Positions 45,910 through 58,558 of a stretch of 64,000 nt of DNA are shown piece by piece. Source of the stretch: Magnaporthiopsis rhizophila (lineage: Eukaryota > Ascomycota > Sordariomycetes > Magnaporthales > Magnaporthaceae). The stretch covers positions 7,516 through 71,515 of the forward strand of contig PYSS01000028.1 in the NCBI GenBank assembly GCA_003049465.1, written 5' to 3'. Under the pieces are notes generated by a model. It worked only from the letters and a program-made list of their open reading frames with translations, was not told the DNA's origin and did no database searches. The first letter of the stretch is position 1, and the number at the start of each line of letters is the position of its first letter. Position numbers and translations under genes: made by a program.

Positions 45910-47067
45910 GGCGATAAAGGGCCTTGGATGCCGATGCGCTGCTCGAAATTGCCCGTCTTGTAGAAGCCTCTGACCAGCAAGGAGGATAATCTTGCAGGCG
46001 AATGCGCGGACAACGATGGGGTTGAGTCTCAATCATTCGTTGCGCCAATAGACGGGCCCGCCTACTGATGGGAGAAAAAAAAAAAAAGCTGCCGCCGCTA
46101 TCGATAACAACCAGTGGACGGCGCCTCGCGCAGGCGGCGGCAAGTCCCATACTGCCCCGCCTGTCGGCGACTGGAGCGCAGTTCTGGGGTCTTAGTTCCG
46201 CCGCTTTGCAGAACAGCTCTGGAGAATCAGGAACCAAAAACGCTGCATTCCGGTGACTGATTAGCAAGCACGTGGCGGATAAAGTGACCATGCCTATATA
46301 GAGACACGCTCTTGGTCAATTCGGGGACGACGCGACGAAGCCCTGCTGTATTTTGACAGTCTCTGGGGGGTCAAGTCGTGTCGCGTCGGTTCTCGCAAGC
46401 ACCAGCGCGGCACAAGAGTCGAGGCCATGTGGGGCCCCACTCCGTTGCGGAGGCACGACAAGGAATCGGGCAGGACGTCCAAGCCTATCGGAACCCCTGG
46501 ACACTTCAGCCGTTCGCGCGGACCTGCCACTGTCCGCCGGCCTGAGGTGAACTCAGGTCGCCTCAAGATCCCAAACCCAGCATTTTGGATCGGATCCGCC
46601 CCTGACCTCTCATCACCAGTCCGCCGTGCCTGCCATCGTTGCTTAATAACTCTAGCAGATTAGCCCTAGAGCTCCCAGGCGGTGCCATCGCCTCGGCTTC
46701 TTGCATCCCTGGCCGACTCTGTCGACGGCTTTTCTGGCACGAGATCTGGCTGCACCTGCTAGCTTTTGCCGTGGTCGCCTCTCCTGCTCATCGAAGAACG
46801 CCCTCCTTGCGCCCTCCGCATCTTGCTCCCTTGTCGGCACAGGGGCCGCCGAGGATGGAGTCTGGCGACAACAGCGATATCCGAGTTGACCGCCCAGCTT
46901 CCATTGCCATCCTTATCGCCGCGCCGACCTTGCAGCAGCTTGCCCTCCGTCCCCGGCACCGCGCCCTCGCGCCCCTCGAGCTCTCCTTGTTCGCTAGCTT
47001 TCGCCGCCCGGTAGCTGTCGCCTGATCTGCCCGCGCCGATTCCGATGTGACCATCGAAGCATCCGAA
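45910..47067. promoter_or_regulatory. Divergent promoter, Enp2 / Med13
   Basis: A 1158-bp spacer between head-to-head genes. A short A-run lies at about 46073-46086. Some open frames (up to 193 codons on the minus strand) overlap the Enp2 5' end and are shadows. The last 300 bp are CT-rich leader sequence before the Med13 ATG. No specific factor sites are claimed. Confidence 0.55.
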
Positions 47068-50000
47068 ATGGACCCTGGCGATTATGATACCAATTCTCTA
47101 TTAATTGTATGTACCCAGGCTCCCCACGACCTTGCCCGCTCCTTAGCTAACGTAGCTCTTGTTGCTACTGCAGGACGATGTTGCTTCCATCAGCTTCAGG
47201 GTGTACGAGCCGGTATTGTCGTCGTCAACATACACATTCGCCGCATCCGACGTCGAAAGAGCACTCAGGCGCGACGGCCACCTTGTATACGCCGATGCTG
47301 TCCGCCGCGTGCTCTGGTCTTTCTCTCTCGTGTGTCGGGATGCCTCTCAGGTCGCGCCGTTGGACCTCGCGCAAACGCTTGAGATCTGCGGGTACAAGCT
47401 CAACAAGGTCACCGACGGCATCTTCGAGCCAACCAGCCTCCTCAAAACCCGACCGTCGACTACCAACGCGATGAACACCCCGAGCAGCTCCTGCTCAACC
47501 GGTTCCGCACTAGACCAGCCTGCTCGAAGCGCCCAACCAGCACAATCGGGCTCGTCGTCAGCATGGACCTCGGGAGCTACGGACTACGAGATCAAGCATG
47601 ACCTCAGGGGTTACTCCAGTGTCCCGGTCAAGGAAGTATACGAATACTTCATCTCAGCCGTTCTCTCCAGCCTGTCAGCAGCGTTCTGTGCCAAGATAGG
47701 AGCCATCGCGCTTAACCCTCGCTCACTCCTGCTGCCTCGCGCAGCGTCCCCATTAGATGACGGCACTGTTGGACCGAACCAGCCTCGGCCGATCCTCGCC
47801 ACTCTTCGCGTCTACCTTACCACCACTGGCTCGCTCGTGATCGGCCTGGCGCTCTCCGCCATGAATGGGATCATGTCCTGCGCCGAGCATGTGGTGACCA
47901 ACCCAATACCGCCTCGGATCCCGGTGCTTGTAGCACCGCTGGGGGCATATGGCACGCTTCAAAACTCGTTTGATGCCAGCTCCGGTTTCGATCAGCACTC
48001 GGTGCAGTCTCCAGACACGCAGATCACGCGGCCACGGCCAGACACAGACGAGAGGATAGCGCGGTGGCGGATAGACTGCATCAAGATACTGGAGATGCGC
48101 GGCGTGTCTCCCTCGGTGCTCTCTGGAACCTCATGGGTAAGCATCCAGTTTCTGCGCAAGAGGGCTTCCGAACACAAAATCGACGGCAAAAGGACCCCAG
48201 GCGGCGCAACGGCAGGCACCGGCACTATGTACTGGCCTTCGGTGCTCTGTTTTCACAGGGCATCGAAGAGTGATCGACAATCATACTTGTCATCTGAATC
48301 ACTTGGTGTTGCCGAGACGGCAGCGATGGACCCCCTATCTAGTGCGAGAGCCTGGCTCATGGGCGCTGAGGAGCGGGACGCCCTCCTTTTGCGGAGGACA
48401 AAGGAGAGGGAGGCACTTGCATCGCGCGTGGCAGCTGATGGGGACGCCCGCGCGCAGTCCTCGAACGGATACTCGCCACTTAAGCTGCGGAGGCAGAGTA
48501 ATTCAAACGCTGCGCCCTTGCCAGGGACAATGTACCCCACACCTCCGGACGGCGTCCAGAATCCCGCCGCCGCCACCTCGTATCTGGAAGGAACCGTGTC
48601 TAGTCCAGCGAATGCGCCTGGCGCAGCTCTTATCGCCCCGGCCGCAGACGTCGACGTTGTCATGACACAGCCGGGCGCTGGGACTACTGAGGGCTTCGCA
48701 GACGGCTGGGAGGGGGCTGATGTCAAACGTGCGGAGCCTGAATTTCTCGGCGACATGGGCGCAGATATCTTTGGGGACAACGACATTACTGATGCTGATT
48801 TCAGCTTCTTCGACGAGCAGCCCGGCGGCGGTGACATGGACTTCTCTGGCATGTCTGGTATGGGCGCCGCCCTGGAAACACCGGCCGGTAGCTCTTTGCC
48901 CTTTGGTACTTACCCTCAAAGGCCGGTCGAGCCCGCTGCTCCTCCACAAGCCATCCCCCTGCCGCCTGTCTTTGCGAAGCCCGAGCTTAAGCATGCCAGG
49001 AGCAGCTTGGTGGACGTGGCGCGCTTCGGGCATGACGATACTCGGCTCCGGAAGCAGCCCTCCGGGGCCATCAAGAGACAGCCGAGCCCGTTCGACCCTG
49101 ACACCGTGTTCAAGAGGGTCCGGGCATCATTGGAAAGCACTTCTGCGGCGTCTAACAGGAATCCGCACCCAACAAGACGCGGTAGCGTCTTTGAAAAGGT
49201 CGACTTCGACCCATACCTGGCACTCAATAATAAAAAGTACCAGGAAAACGGACGCTTCGGGTACCGCTGGGACGTTAAAAAGGAAAACAGGGCCAATGAC
49301 GCAACTTCTCCGCCCACTACGGACTATCTCCGCCGGCATGGAAAAGGCCGCAGCAAACTCAAGGAGCTTCCCTCCAACGTCGGCACCCTTCTTGCTAAAA
49401 TCACGGGGGACCTCGAGACGAGTTCTCTGCAGCAAAGCCCTGCCAAGATGGATGATCCGCCCTCTGATGCCGACGATGTCAGCCTTGTTTCTGATCAGGA
49501 CGACACCAGCTACACCAGTGAGGAACCAACGTCGCCCACCAGATCGGTTGCTACTCGGAGACGGCCCGAAGATGACGCAATATCGATGGCAACCTCGCTG
49601 AGGGACCTGGATCCTGCCGGGGCCTCGTCACCTCAGGTCTCGGTCGACCTCTCCAGGTTCGCCAACAGCGAATCGCCCGAACTTCCTCTTGCTCGATGGT
49701 TCGCCGAACCGGAGCCGGCAGGGCTGCCTGGATCATACGGCGACGATGACTTTATAATGATAGCACAGATCCTCACAGATCAGGCCGCTTCGGGCATGTT
49801 GAAGCTTGCTGCTACACCACATGCCGACTCGGAGTTCTCTAACCCCCGAGAAACCCGCAGGAACATCTCTGCTTGTGCGAGGTACTCTCTTCAGGTACTT
49901 CGCTCAGCCCTTCCGCGTTCGCTGTCCGGTGCGTTGGAGTGTCGATTCAAGCTTCTGTTGGACGTCGAGGACGTTCCTCTGGTGGAGCCGCCTAATCAAC

Positions 50001-51688
50001 TGCCGACCGGGCCGACCGGTAGCCCGGAGCGGACGCATCCCAATCTTTTCCAGATTCCCCCGCCGCAGTTCGAGCTGCGGCGGCATGAGACAAGACTCTC
50101 CCTGCTTCCGTCCAGCACAGACTTTTGGGAGAGCCTCGGACTGGGCCCGTCACAAGGCCCCAAGGACGTGCTTGCCGTGTGCGTTTTCCCAGAGTGGGAG
50201 GGCTTGTTGGATCATGTGGACAACTTCCTGAACCGCACACGAAACGTCTATGACTCCTTGAAGCTCGGTGCGTTCGAGCGCCTACCGACTGTCGGGGGCC
50301 TGTCCAACGGTCTGGTCCCGTACGAGGTGGGTGTCAACTCGCCCATCGAATCTCCCAGCTCGGTCGTGGCCCGACCCGGCTCTGTTGTGGCCGACCGGAT
50401 GAGCAAGCTGAGCCAAGCGCTCGCTGCGACGGTGGTCTCGGAGAAGAACTTTGTGGTTTATTATGTCTACACGCCCTCAAATCCGACGTCCATCGTCGAT
50501 TGCTGCGCTGCGTTCCAGCGCATCTTTGAGCTCTACAAGAAGATTCTGTCAGACAAACGGGCCCAAAGCAATAACGAGCTCGTGATGCAGCTGCTGCCCC
50601 TCGACATGGTAGCGTCGGCATCAAGCCTGGCCATACCAGAACCCTCCGAGTATGCCAGGCTGTGCTTGGAGACATACGATCGCTGCACGCTTTTTGATGG
50701 CACGATGCCTGCGCCAGCCATCATCCTTGAGCAGCCACTGCCACGGCTTATAGAGTTCAAGCTTACCAGCACTCCATCGACCAATGTGCTGCATGAGAAC
50801 TCGTGCATCCACATCGCGTACGCCCAAAGCGTCGACGAGCGCTGGATGACGGCAGCGTGGACCGACAACCGTGGCATCAAGCAAATGACAGCCTCGTACT
50901 GCTTGGGTAGGAGAGACAGGCCGCTGTCGACCCCCTTCGCCAAGGTCGCACAGGAGATCTGGGAGACAACCGAGGAACTCATCTCGGCGTGGAGGGTTCG
51001 TTGGCAGGTGATCGTCACCAAATGCGGTCCCATGGACCAGCAGGAGGTGGACACGTGGGTTGGCTTGCAGCAGGGCGAGTCCAAGATGCCCTCGATCAGT
51101 CTGACGCTATTGACCGTGGACACTGACCCGTCCCTGCTCCTTGTGCCTCCCCCAACCACGATACCACTAACGACAACGCACACCTTGTACACGACTCCGG
51201 CTTCAACCCCCCAGGCGTCGGTCATGTCCCCCGAACAAGCGAACGGACCGGCCACCCCCATGGGCACCGGGCCCAGCTCGGGCCCAGCCAACCCCACAAC
51301 TCCCGGCACCGAGCCGAACGTGAGCGAGCCAGGCATCGACACAACACTAGTGGACATAGCGGACGAAACGTGGGGAGCCATACTATCGCACCGGCTCAAC
51401 ACCGCCGCGTCGCTGACGGACCTGACGCCGGCGCTTGTCAGCGGCTACCTTGTCAAACGAGGCGGCACCCGGCTCGAGGACCCGCCCGTGGCCATGGAGC
51501 TCAACGTGATATACACCGAAGGCAACCCGCGCATGTACGAGGCTCTCCTGCGGGAGATGCTCACCTATTTCAGGGGGCTCGGCTCTCTGGCGCGAGCCAG
51601 GGGCGTGGTCGACCGCGATGTCGACATAAGGCCGTGGCACATTGCTGCGGCTGAGAAGGGAGTTCAGGTGCTTCACCAGCTGCTTTGA
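47068..51688 (+). CDS. Mediator complex subunit 13 (Med13/Ssn2)
   Basis: Largest subunit of the Mediator CDK8 kinase module, linking Cdk8/cyclin C/Med12 to core Mediator and controlling transcriptional repression and activation. Exons 47068-47106 (39 nt) and 47174-51688 give 1517 residues. The short first exon encodes MDPGDYDTNSLLI, and exon 2 continues DDVASISFRVYEPV, together the Med13 N-terminal signature. The N-terminal domain continues to about residue 400 (SWVSIQFLRKRASEHKIDGK; TMYWPSVLCFHR). The centre is long, acidic and disordered, with IFGDNDITDADFSFFDEQPG. The PIWI-like C-terminal domain includes EKNFVVYYVYTPSN, CIHIAYAQSVDERWMTAAWT, SYCLGRRDRPLSTPFAKVAQ and ends LNVIYTEGNPRMYEALLREM. 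No further intron is needed. It converges with the MTA phosphorylase gene. Confidence 0.95.
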
Positions 51689-52175
51689 TCGGGTTGTCAA
51701 GCGCCCTATTAAAGTAGGTACTGGAGGGGACATGAAATCAGCGGATGGGTTGTGATTATTGTGGTGGGGGTTGTTCGTTCAACGTTGGGGAGACGGCAAC
51801 GTTGTTTGTTGTATATGTGACGGACGTTTGAGGCTGAGAATTATCCTGACAGAAGTCACGGCTTAACTCGCGCTCCCCCTATTTGTCACATTTGGCAGTC
51901 TCTGATTCCATGGTTGTTGGTGTATGGAGTTGGAAGCTGAAGCGTGTTTGCATCAAAGCATTCATTTGCCGGCAAGGAAATGGCCATTGTTTATGGATAA
52001 CTAACTAACTATAGGATACCACTCAGGTGCGCAAGATGCACCCTTTGCTGTCTATAATGAGGAAGAAGATTTCGTCCATGTATTTGACTCGGCCACGAGC
52101 GGGGTATCGCGGCACGATTTCCATTTCCAGGGGTTGTTGCCTTGCCGGAAGAGATTCAAGATGGGATGGTTTTCT
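51689..52175. other. Shared 3' region of convergent Med13 and MTA phosphorylase genes
   Basis: A 487-bp spacer with both 3' UTRs. It is T/G-rich and shows no open frame of note. Confidence 0.6.
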
Positions 52176-53231
52176 TTAGCCGTCCAAAGAGGAAAGAAAG
52201 CCCGGGAAGAGATACTCGACATTGGACCGACCGGGTTGGCCGCGGCCAGCGGGCTTGGTGAGGAACTGGACGGCGCCGACGGAGGCGCCCTCGAGGTGCT
52301 TGGCGCAGACGAGGTCGGCGTGTTCGGGCTCGGCCAGGCGGTCGAGGACGGCGGCCACGAGGCGCTTGGCGTTCTCGCCGTTGGCGGCCATGTACTTGAT
52401 GACCATGGCGACGTCGACGTCGTCGGTCGAATGCCAGCAGTCGTAGTCGGTGGCCATGCAGATGGGCTGGTAGGCGAGCTCGGCCTCGCGGGCGAGCTTG
52501 GCCTCGGGCAGGGTCGACATGTTGATGACGGAGCCGCCCCAGGACCGGTACAGGCGGCTCTCGGCGCGGGTGGAGAACTGGGGCCCTTCCATGACGACGA
52601 CGGTGCCGCCTTCGTGCAGCACGACGCCGTCGCCCGACATGGACGCGGCGCACGACTTGATCACGGCCGCCACCCTCGCGTCGAAGGGGTCCGCGAACCC
52701 GACGTGGCCGACCAGCCCCTGCTCGAAAAAGGTGAAGGGCCGCACGCCCTTGGTGCGGTCGATGGCCTGGTCGGGCAGCACAAAGTCCATGGGCTTGATC
52801 TCCTCCTGCAGGCTCCCCACGGCCGTGAAGGCGACGACGCAGCGCACGCCGACGCGGCGCAGGGCCGCCACGTTTGCGCGGTTGGGCACCTCGTGCGGCG
52901 CCAGCTGGTGGTGCAGGCCGTGGCGCGACAGGAAGGCCACTGCCACGTCGCCGTGCTCCAGGATCTGGATTGGCGACGACGGCGCGCCCCAGGGGGTCTC
53001 GACTTTGAGCGCGGCCACGGGCGTGAAGCCGTCGAGCTTGCTCAGGCCCGTGCCGCCGATGACGGCGATGCGGACTGGCCCTTTTTTTTTATTTATTTTA
53101 TGTTCGTCAGCCACTGTGAGTCCAGTGTGCCATGACGACGCAAACACCTAAAGTCGTTGGGGGAGGGTCTTCTAACCTTTGGTGTACTCATTGGGGAGCC
53201 TGGCGAGAACCTCTTCGATGGATTCAGACAT
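52176..53231 (-). CDS. S-methyl-5'-thioadenosine phosphorylase
   Basis: Phosphorolyses methylthioadenosine to adenine and methylthioribose-1-phosphate, the first step of methionine salvage from polyamine synthesis. Exon 1 is 53231-53177 (MSESIEEVLARLPNEYTK). Exon 2 ends at 52176. Two in-frame 3' splice sites are possible: CACAG before 53113 (330 residues, adding VADEHKINKKK) or AAAAG before 53080 (319 residues, giving YTKGPVRIAVIGGTGLS). I prefer the second: it restores the family-like start and has a CTGAC branch point about 26 nt upstream. Trimeric MTAP features are intact: phosphate-binding GGTG, FLSRHGLHHQLAPHEVPNRA, AFTAVGSLQEEIKPMDFVLP, VVMEGPQFSTRAESRLYRSW, GGSVINMSTLPEAKLAREAE and the base-site region ATDYDCWHS. 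It is divergent from the ataxin-10-like gene. Confidence 0.94.
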
Positions 53232-53784
53232 TGTTACTAAGGGATTGAAGAGCGCGGGGTAGGTCGGTGATGGTCGGCGATGAGCAACTTTTTTTTTCCT
53301 TTCCACCCCTCTGATCTTTGATGACCACCTAGAAAAGAGCCTCGAGATGGAGATGAAATATACTCGACTTTCACAGCATGCGCACCGGCGGTTCTTAGCG
53401 AGGAGGTGCCGTTGGCAGAATTTGAGCGATGTGTATTTTCATTTCTATCTAGCTGCGGCTCGGGCTGCCCGGTTGCAAACCCAGAATCCTGCCGAGGTGG
53501 TGAATCAGACGGCTTCACAAGGAGCGATGCCGTGCTTGGAGTCCCGTCCCATATTATGCCGCATACGGAGGCATAAGGAGTCGAGTGAAAAAGTCTGCAC
53601 AGGCACAGTGGCTGTACTCGACAGTTGGCACTGGCCAGTGTAAAATCTGCGCGATACTCGCCGCCTGGACGCGTAAAAAGGGTTGACCAGGGCACCCCCG
53701 CTAAACCTGAGTCGCAAAAAAATAGGTAGGTAACCTGGACCCCACAACGCTGTTTCCGAGCACGGATAGCTTCCACTTCCCAGC
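53232..53784. promoter_or_regulatory. Divergent promoter, MTA phosphorylase / ataxin-10-like
   Basis: A 553-bp spacer between two head-to-head genes. A T9 run lies close to the phosphorylase start, and a TAGGTAGGTAACC motif (about 53724-53736) lies about 50 bp upstream of the plus-strand ATG. No other coding content was seen. Confidence 0.55.
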
Positions 53785-56700
53785 ATGGAACCAAACAACC
53801 AGCCAGGCTGCCTCGACAAAACGCCTTCGACTGCCATCCACAGCCAAGAGCTGGCCAGCACACCGCAGAGCCGCGATATACCAGCCCTCGCGATGGGAAG
53901 CAGCGTGCCGCCTATCGACCGGATCAGCTCGCACTCGGACGAGTCAATCGAGGAGCGATGCTTTTCCGGCTGCCTCATCTGCCTCGAGGGGCACTACAGC
54001 GAGGCCCCCGCCATGGGCCCCCTCACGGCCGCAAAGGTTACGAGCATGGTCTCGAGGACGCTTGAAAAGACTCACGGTTTCAGGGACGTCCGGTAGGTCT
54101 GCTTTCCGCTCTCCAAAATCCGCCAGCCGGTCGAGGCGCGCGGCTGACTCTTGTGGCGATGGCTCGCGCCCTTCGCATCACAGCGAGGCTCTGTCGCGAA
54201 ATGTGGGCATCTGGATGTACCTCACCAAGATCTTCGCCTCGGCGGTCCCGCACCTGACCAAGCGCTCTATGGGAGGGCTCGGCGGGCCCAACGACCCGGA
54301 GAAGGGCGTCGACTCGAGGGAGAGCACGTCGCTCATCCTCAAGCACTACGCCTCCCTCAAGGAGGACCTGCAGGTGCTCAACAAGCTGATGCACATTGCC
54401 CGCAACCTGCTGGTCACGTCGGAGCCCGAGGTGCCCCAGGACATCTGCGCCGCCGTGCACTTTGACCAGATGGTCTACCAGACCATCATCCTCTGCGTCA
54501 ACGTCACCAGCAAGGGCTACGACGTCGAGGGCCTCGACGACGTCTGCAAGATGAAGCTGACCGAGATCACGGAGCTCTACAAGAAGTTGATGGTGACGTC
54601 GCTGCAGCAGGCCCACAACTGGACCGCCAAGAACGACCGCAACAAGATGTCCTTCTGGCTTGACGTGCTGTTCGACGACGACTCCACGGCCGACGACGAC
54701 GAGACGGGCTTCCGCCTCGAGGTCGCCAAGATCGAAGTCGCCAACTGGCTTGAGCGCAACTCCACCATGTGTGAGCAGGCCAGAGAGCTGCTACAGGAGT
54801 ACGCCGCGGTGCAGGCCCAAGGCCACCGGCCGCCCGGCCCTCTGCCCCCCATCTCACCCCTGGCCTGGAACTGGCTTCCCGGGGGCGATACCAAGTCGCG
54901 AGCCGCAGACCCTCCGCCGACGTCGGAGCCCGTTTGGCTCGAGAAAGAGACGGACAAGTTCGAGCAAGACAAGGCCTACGGCCGCGTGTCCCACGAGGTC
55001 GACATGTGGTGGACCAAGGCCCGCGACGAGAACTACTGCGGTTGGAAGGTGCCCATGCCCTCGGTCGAGTTTGCCCAGAAGCGGGCCGAGGCTTGTAAGA
55101 CCAGCCTCCTCCAGCATTACACGTCATATCGGGAGGGCGACTTTGACGATGGAGAGGGCGACTTGTACGAGGGGGACATCTTCGACGGCGAGTTCGAGGG
55201 CAGCATTCAGGGCCCCGGCGCCCTCGACGGGGCGGCCCCTAGACATCACTCCCGCAGCCTCGTGCAGGGCTACGTCGAGGACATGAACGGGGAGGGCGCC
55301 GAGGAAGAGGACGACGACGAGGAAGAAGAGGAGGATGTGGACGACGCCGAATCGTACGGCGACGGCCCCATGACGGGTCTCCTCACCGAGATCCCCAACA
55401 TCCTGGACCCCAAGCAGATCGAAGCGCTGCACATGATCGTCAAGTCGTGCATCGTCGATACCATCAACAGCCTTGCGCCTTACGAGAACCGCCAGCGGAC
55501 GAGGTGCCGCCTGTTCATCGCGCTCGAGTGCGGCAAGAGCCTGCTGCGCGAGATGCTGGTCTTCATCGCCGTCTGGGAGAAGGAGGAGAGCTCGTTGATC
55601 TTCCAGATCACGACGCAGATCGTCGAGGCCCTGCATCACAACGCCCTGCTGCCCTACACGTGGAAGGCTCTGCGCATCCCCAAGGACATCACGTCACCGG
55701 CGCAGACGGTGCTGCTGCGCCTCATCAACCACATGTACCGCACCTTTCCAAGGGGGTCGACCACGACCGCCACGCCCACCACGACCGAGGAGCTCGTCGA
55801 CAAGCACGTGGCCGAGAACCGCGTCAAGCTGCTGCACTTCCTCTTCAGCAACTTCCGCAGCCGCATCGTGCCCGAGTGTCTTGCGCTGATGGTGATCCAG
55901 GCCCACATCCGTGAGGGAGTCATATATGAGGCCGACTTCCCCGTCGACAACTGGGACATGGAGCGTGCAAAGGATGGACTCGCCCAGTTCCTCGACTTTC
56001 TCATCACGGCTGGCGAGGACCCCGAGCTGCGGAGCCGCCTGGTCGAGTGGGACGCCACGTATGAGCTAGTCACTCTCCTGAGGAACCTAGAGAGGGCCGT
56101 CGAGAAGAAACCGCTGGTGTCAGCCCCGCCGCCGACGAACAACAACAATGGCGGTGATGCCCAGCCCGCCGCAGCCGCCGCCGCCGCCAGAACCAGCGGC
56201 GCCCCATCGCCCCTGCCGTCTGCAATGGCAACGGGTCCCGCCCGGCCCTCGTACGAGGAAGGAGACGGGAACCTTCCGCCGCCGCCGCCGCCTCCCCCGT
56301 GTGCGCCGCCCGGGCAGGAGCCCGCCTACAAGTATCCTTGGCCCGACATCAAGTGCCAGGTCCTCACCCTCCTGGCTTCCCTGCTGCAACCCCCGAAGGG
56401 AGAGAACTCGCCCGGCAACGAGACGGTCCAGAGGAAGGTGGTGCAGTACGGCGGCATGCCTGCACTGCTGAATTCCAGTCTTTACGACGACAATAACAAG
56501 TATGCGCGCGAGCGCGTGCAGCTGTGTCTGAAGTATCTGCTCGACGGCGGTGTGGAGGCCAATCTGTTCGTCAACAACCTGGTTAAGGTCAAGGAAGCCG
56601 AGGAAGCCAAGGCCGGCGCCGGCGCAAGCTCTGGACCGGGTCAGGCTCCCAGCGCGGCACGGGCCGGGCCCTCGCTGGCTGCCAAAGCTAGCACTTCTGG

Positions 56701-57522
56701 CAAGCCCAAACCTGGTGAGGTCACCACGGTGAGGATTGACGGTGTCGAGGGGGAGGTCAAGGTCAAGGTCCAGATCCCTTCGTCGTCGAAGAGCCGCACC
56801 AGTGGTGACAAGAGTGCGGAATCAGGTGCCGCCGCGACCACTGCTCCCGCCCCTAGCAGCAGCTACACGAAAACCACTATGCGTCCGTCTGCGCCAGCAG
56901 CCCCTGCCGCCGCCGGTGCTGCCACGGCTGGTACTCTGGATGTTGTCCTCGCAGGGCCGCAACCGGCGCCACTTGAGACCGACAAAGAATACATGTAAGG
57001 GAGTGACCCACCGCTCAATCTTGACCGAAGGGAGACCCTACCGGAGAGACGCACAGTCCATCTCGGTTTTCCTTCCGCAGCGCTTCTGACACATAGATTT
57101 GATCCTTTCGCGGCCTCGTTTCTAGGAATAAGCTGAGCGAAGCGATCGAATCGCTGGTGGTCCCTGGCCTCCAGAACGCGGGAGGGCAGACTGCGCAGCA
57201 GTTGGCGGCGGGGTTCCTGCCCCCGGCGGGCGAAATGCCGCAGGGAGTAGCGGCCGAGCAGGGAGCGGCGCTGCTCCTCGAGAGCATGATTGGGTTGTAC
57301 CAAATGGGAGCGCAGCAGCGCGGCATCCAGGTCGAGGTGCCGGACGAGTGGCGTAGGCTGCTGCGCGACGGCTGGGAGGCGCGCATTCCGACCGTGTCCG
57401 AGTGGCTCCGCCAGCGCGTCCTCGAGTTCGAGGCCCGCCTCCCTGACGAAATCATCCATCGCTATCAGGGGGAGCCCGGCCCCCGGACCAGGGGGCAGTC
57501 CGACGGAGGCGGCCGGGGCTAG
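53785..57522 (+). CDS. Ataxin-10/Ctr86-like armadillo-type protein
   Basis: Large fungal protein whose later part resembles the ataxin-10 homology domain; the cellular role in filamentous fungi is not established. Exons 53785-54092, 54184-56994 and 57126-57522 give 1171 residues. Conserved-looking blocks are MGPLTAAKVTSMVSRTLEKT, then across intron 1 FRDVREALSRNVGIWMYL. An acidic tract (EEEDDDEEEEEDVDD) lies near residues 474-488. Helical repeat segments include ENRQRTRCRLFIALECGKSL and NRVKLLHFLFSNFRSRIVPE. The ataxin-10-like block at about 815-890 reads YPWPDIKCQVLTLLASLLQ, then QYGGMPALLNSSLYDDNNKY and ARERVQLCLKYLLDGG, the DNN-x-ARE pattern of that family. Low-complexity Ala/Pro/Gly linkers separate the blocks. 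Exon 3 adds a C-terminal helical piece. The exon chain is firm; the family call is moderate. Confidence 0.75.
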
Positions 57523-58558
57523 AGGCCCCTCGAGATGCCTCGACGGATCGAGGATCGCGACGACCGAACCAAGCCGACGTTCAGGGGAGTTGCTCCGAGG
57601 AAAGCGTTCCGGTTGCTTCGTGGTCCGCGTCCGAAGCAGCGTCTACTGGCAGCCCAACCCGGCCAACCGAACAAGTGAGTAGAAGCCCAGAAACCATGGA
57701 CCGGATCGCCTGAGAACAGGCCCATCGGGACGGCACACATCACGTCACATCACATCACGTCACCTGTCCCGCCCTTATGTCTACTCTACAGAGCCTGTTT
57801 TGTATTTCTTTTCTCTCAAAGGATCAGCAGCATCGCCATTTGAGTGTGTCATGTTATGTTTACACGGTTATGGCTACAAGCATGAGCCCCAACCACTCTC
57901 TCATGTACTTGGTACATGTGATTGTTGGGAGGCGCAGGAAAGGAGTATTGCGGGAATAGAGACCGAGGATAGGATATTGAAGGAGAGAAGGAAGCGAGAC
58001 AAGGAAAGCGACGAAGAGGGAGAGGGAACGGAAGAATTAGTGTAGTAGGTTTTCCCCTGTTTTATTGTGAACCCCAGGGTACCAAGTAGGAGCGTGGTAG
58101 TAGCGATGAGTTAGATGCTTAGTTTTTTATTTGCAAGGCTGACCGACCGGTGCTTGTGGATAGATTAAATTGTAGCGCCGCTGCTGCTTCGTTTTAATGG
58201 CTCGTTTTTATTTCGTGTGTTCATTCGTCATGGTCCTTGTTCCGTGATAATAACCTCCCTTTTTGTTTTTCTCCCTTGTATTTGTAGCTCGTTTTGTTTT
58301 CTTTCCGCCGAAGTCGATAGCACACCGGAAGGCTTACCCATTAGATTCCTTCATTTACATTTTCTCCTCGTATAGCCAGAGGGAGGGGCTCTGGCAAATC
58401 GGAAAGTGGTATAATGCCCCCACCGCCCGCCATGAATATGAGCACAGCCAACCAACCGTCCGTTTGTATGAGGAAAGGAGAAGTAAAAACAAAAACAAGA
58501 AAAAAAGCCACTACCACACGCTGTCAGCCTTGTGTGCCTGCCGCGACGGCAAGGAATT
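57523..58558. other. Shared 3' region of convergent ataxin-10-like and Scp160 genes
   Basis: About 1.04 kb. It contains TCACATCACATCACGTCAC simple sequence at about 57742-57760 and AT-rich stretches from 58100 to 58540 expected of two 3' UTRs. Open frames are short (up to 130 codons, one overlapping the upstream gene's end) and unrecognised. Confidence 0.55.

Noticed and set aside
45910..46032. N-terminal extension of the Enp2 frame
   Set aside because: Lacks an ATG; the MKLSNSG start at 45909 matches the family beginning.
52134..53135. 333-codon plus-strand frame over MTA phosphorylase
   Set aside because: Antisense shadow; Gly/Asp/Val-rich without family features.
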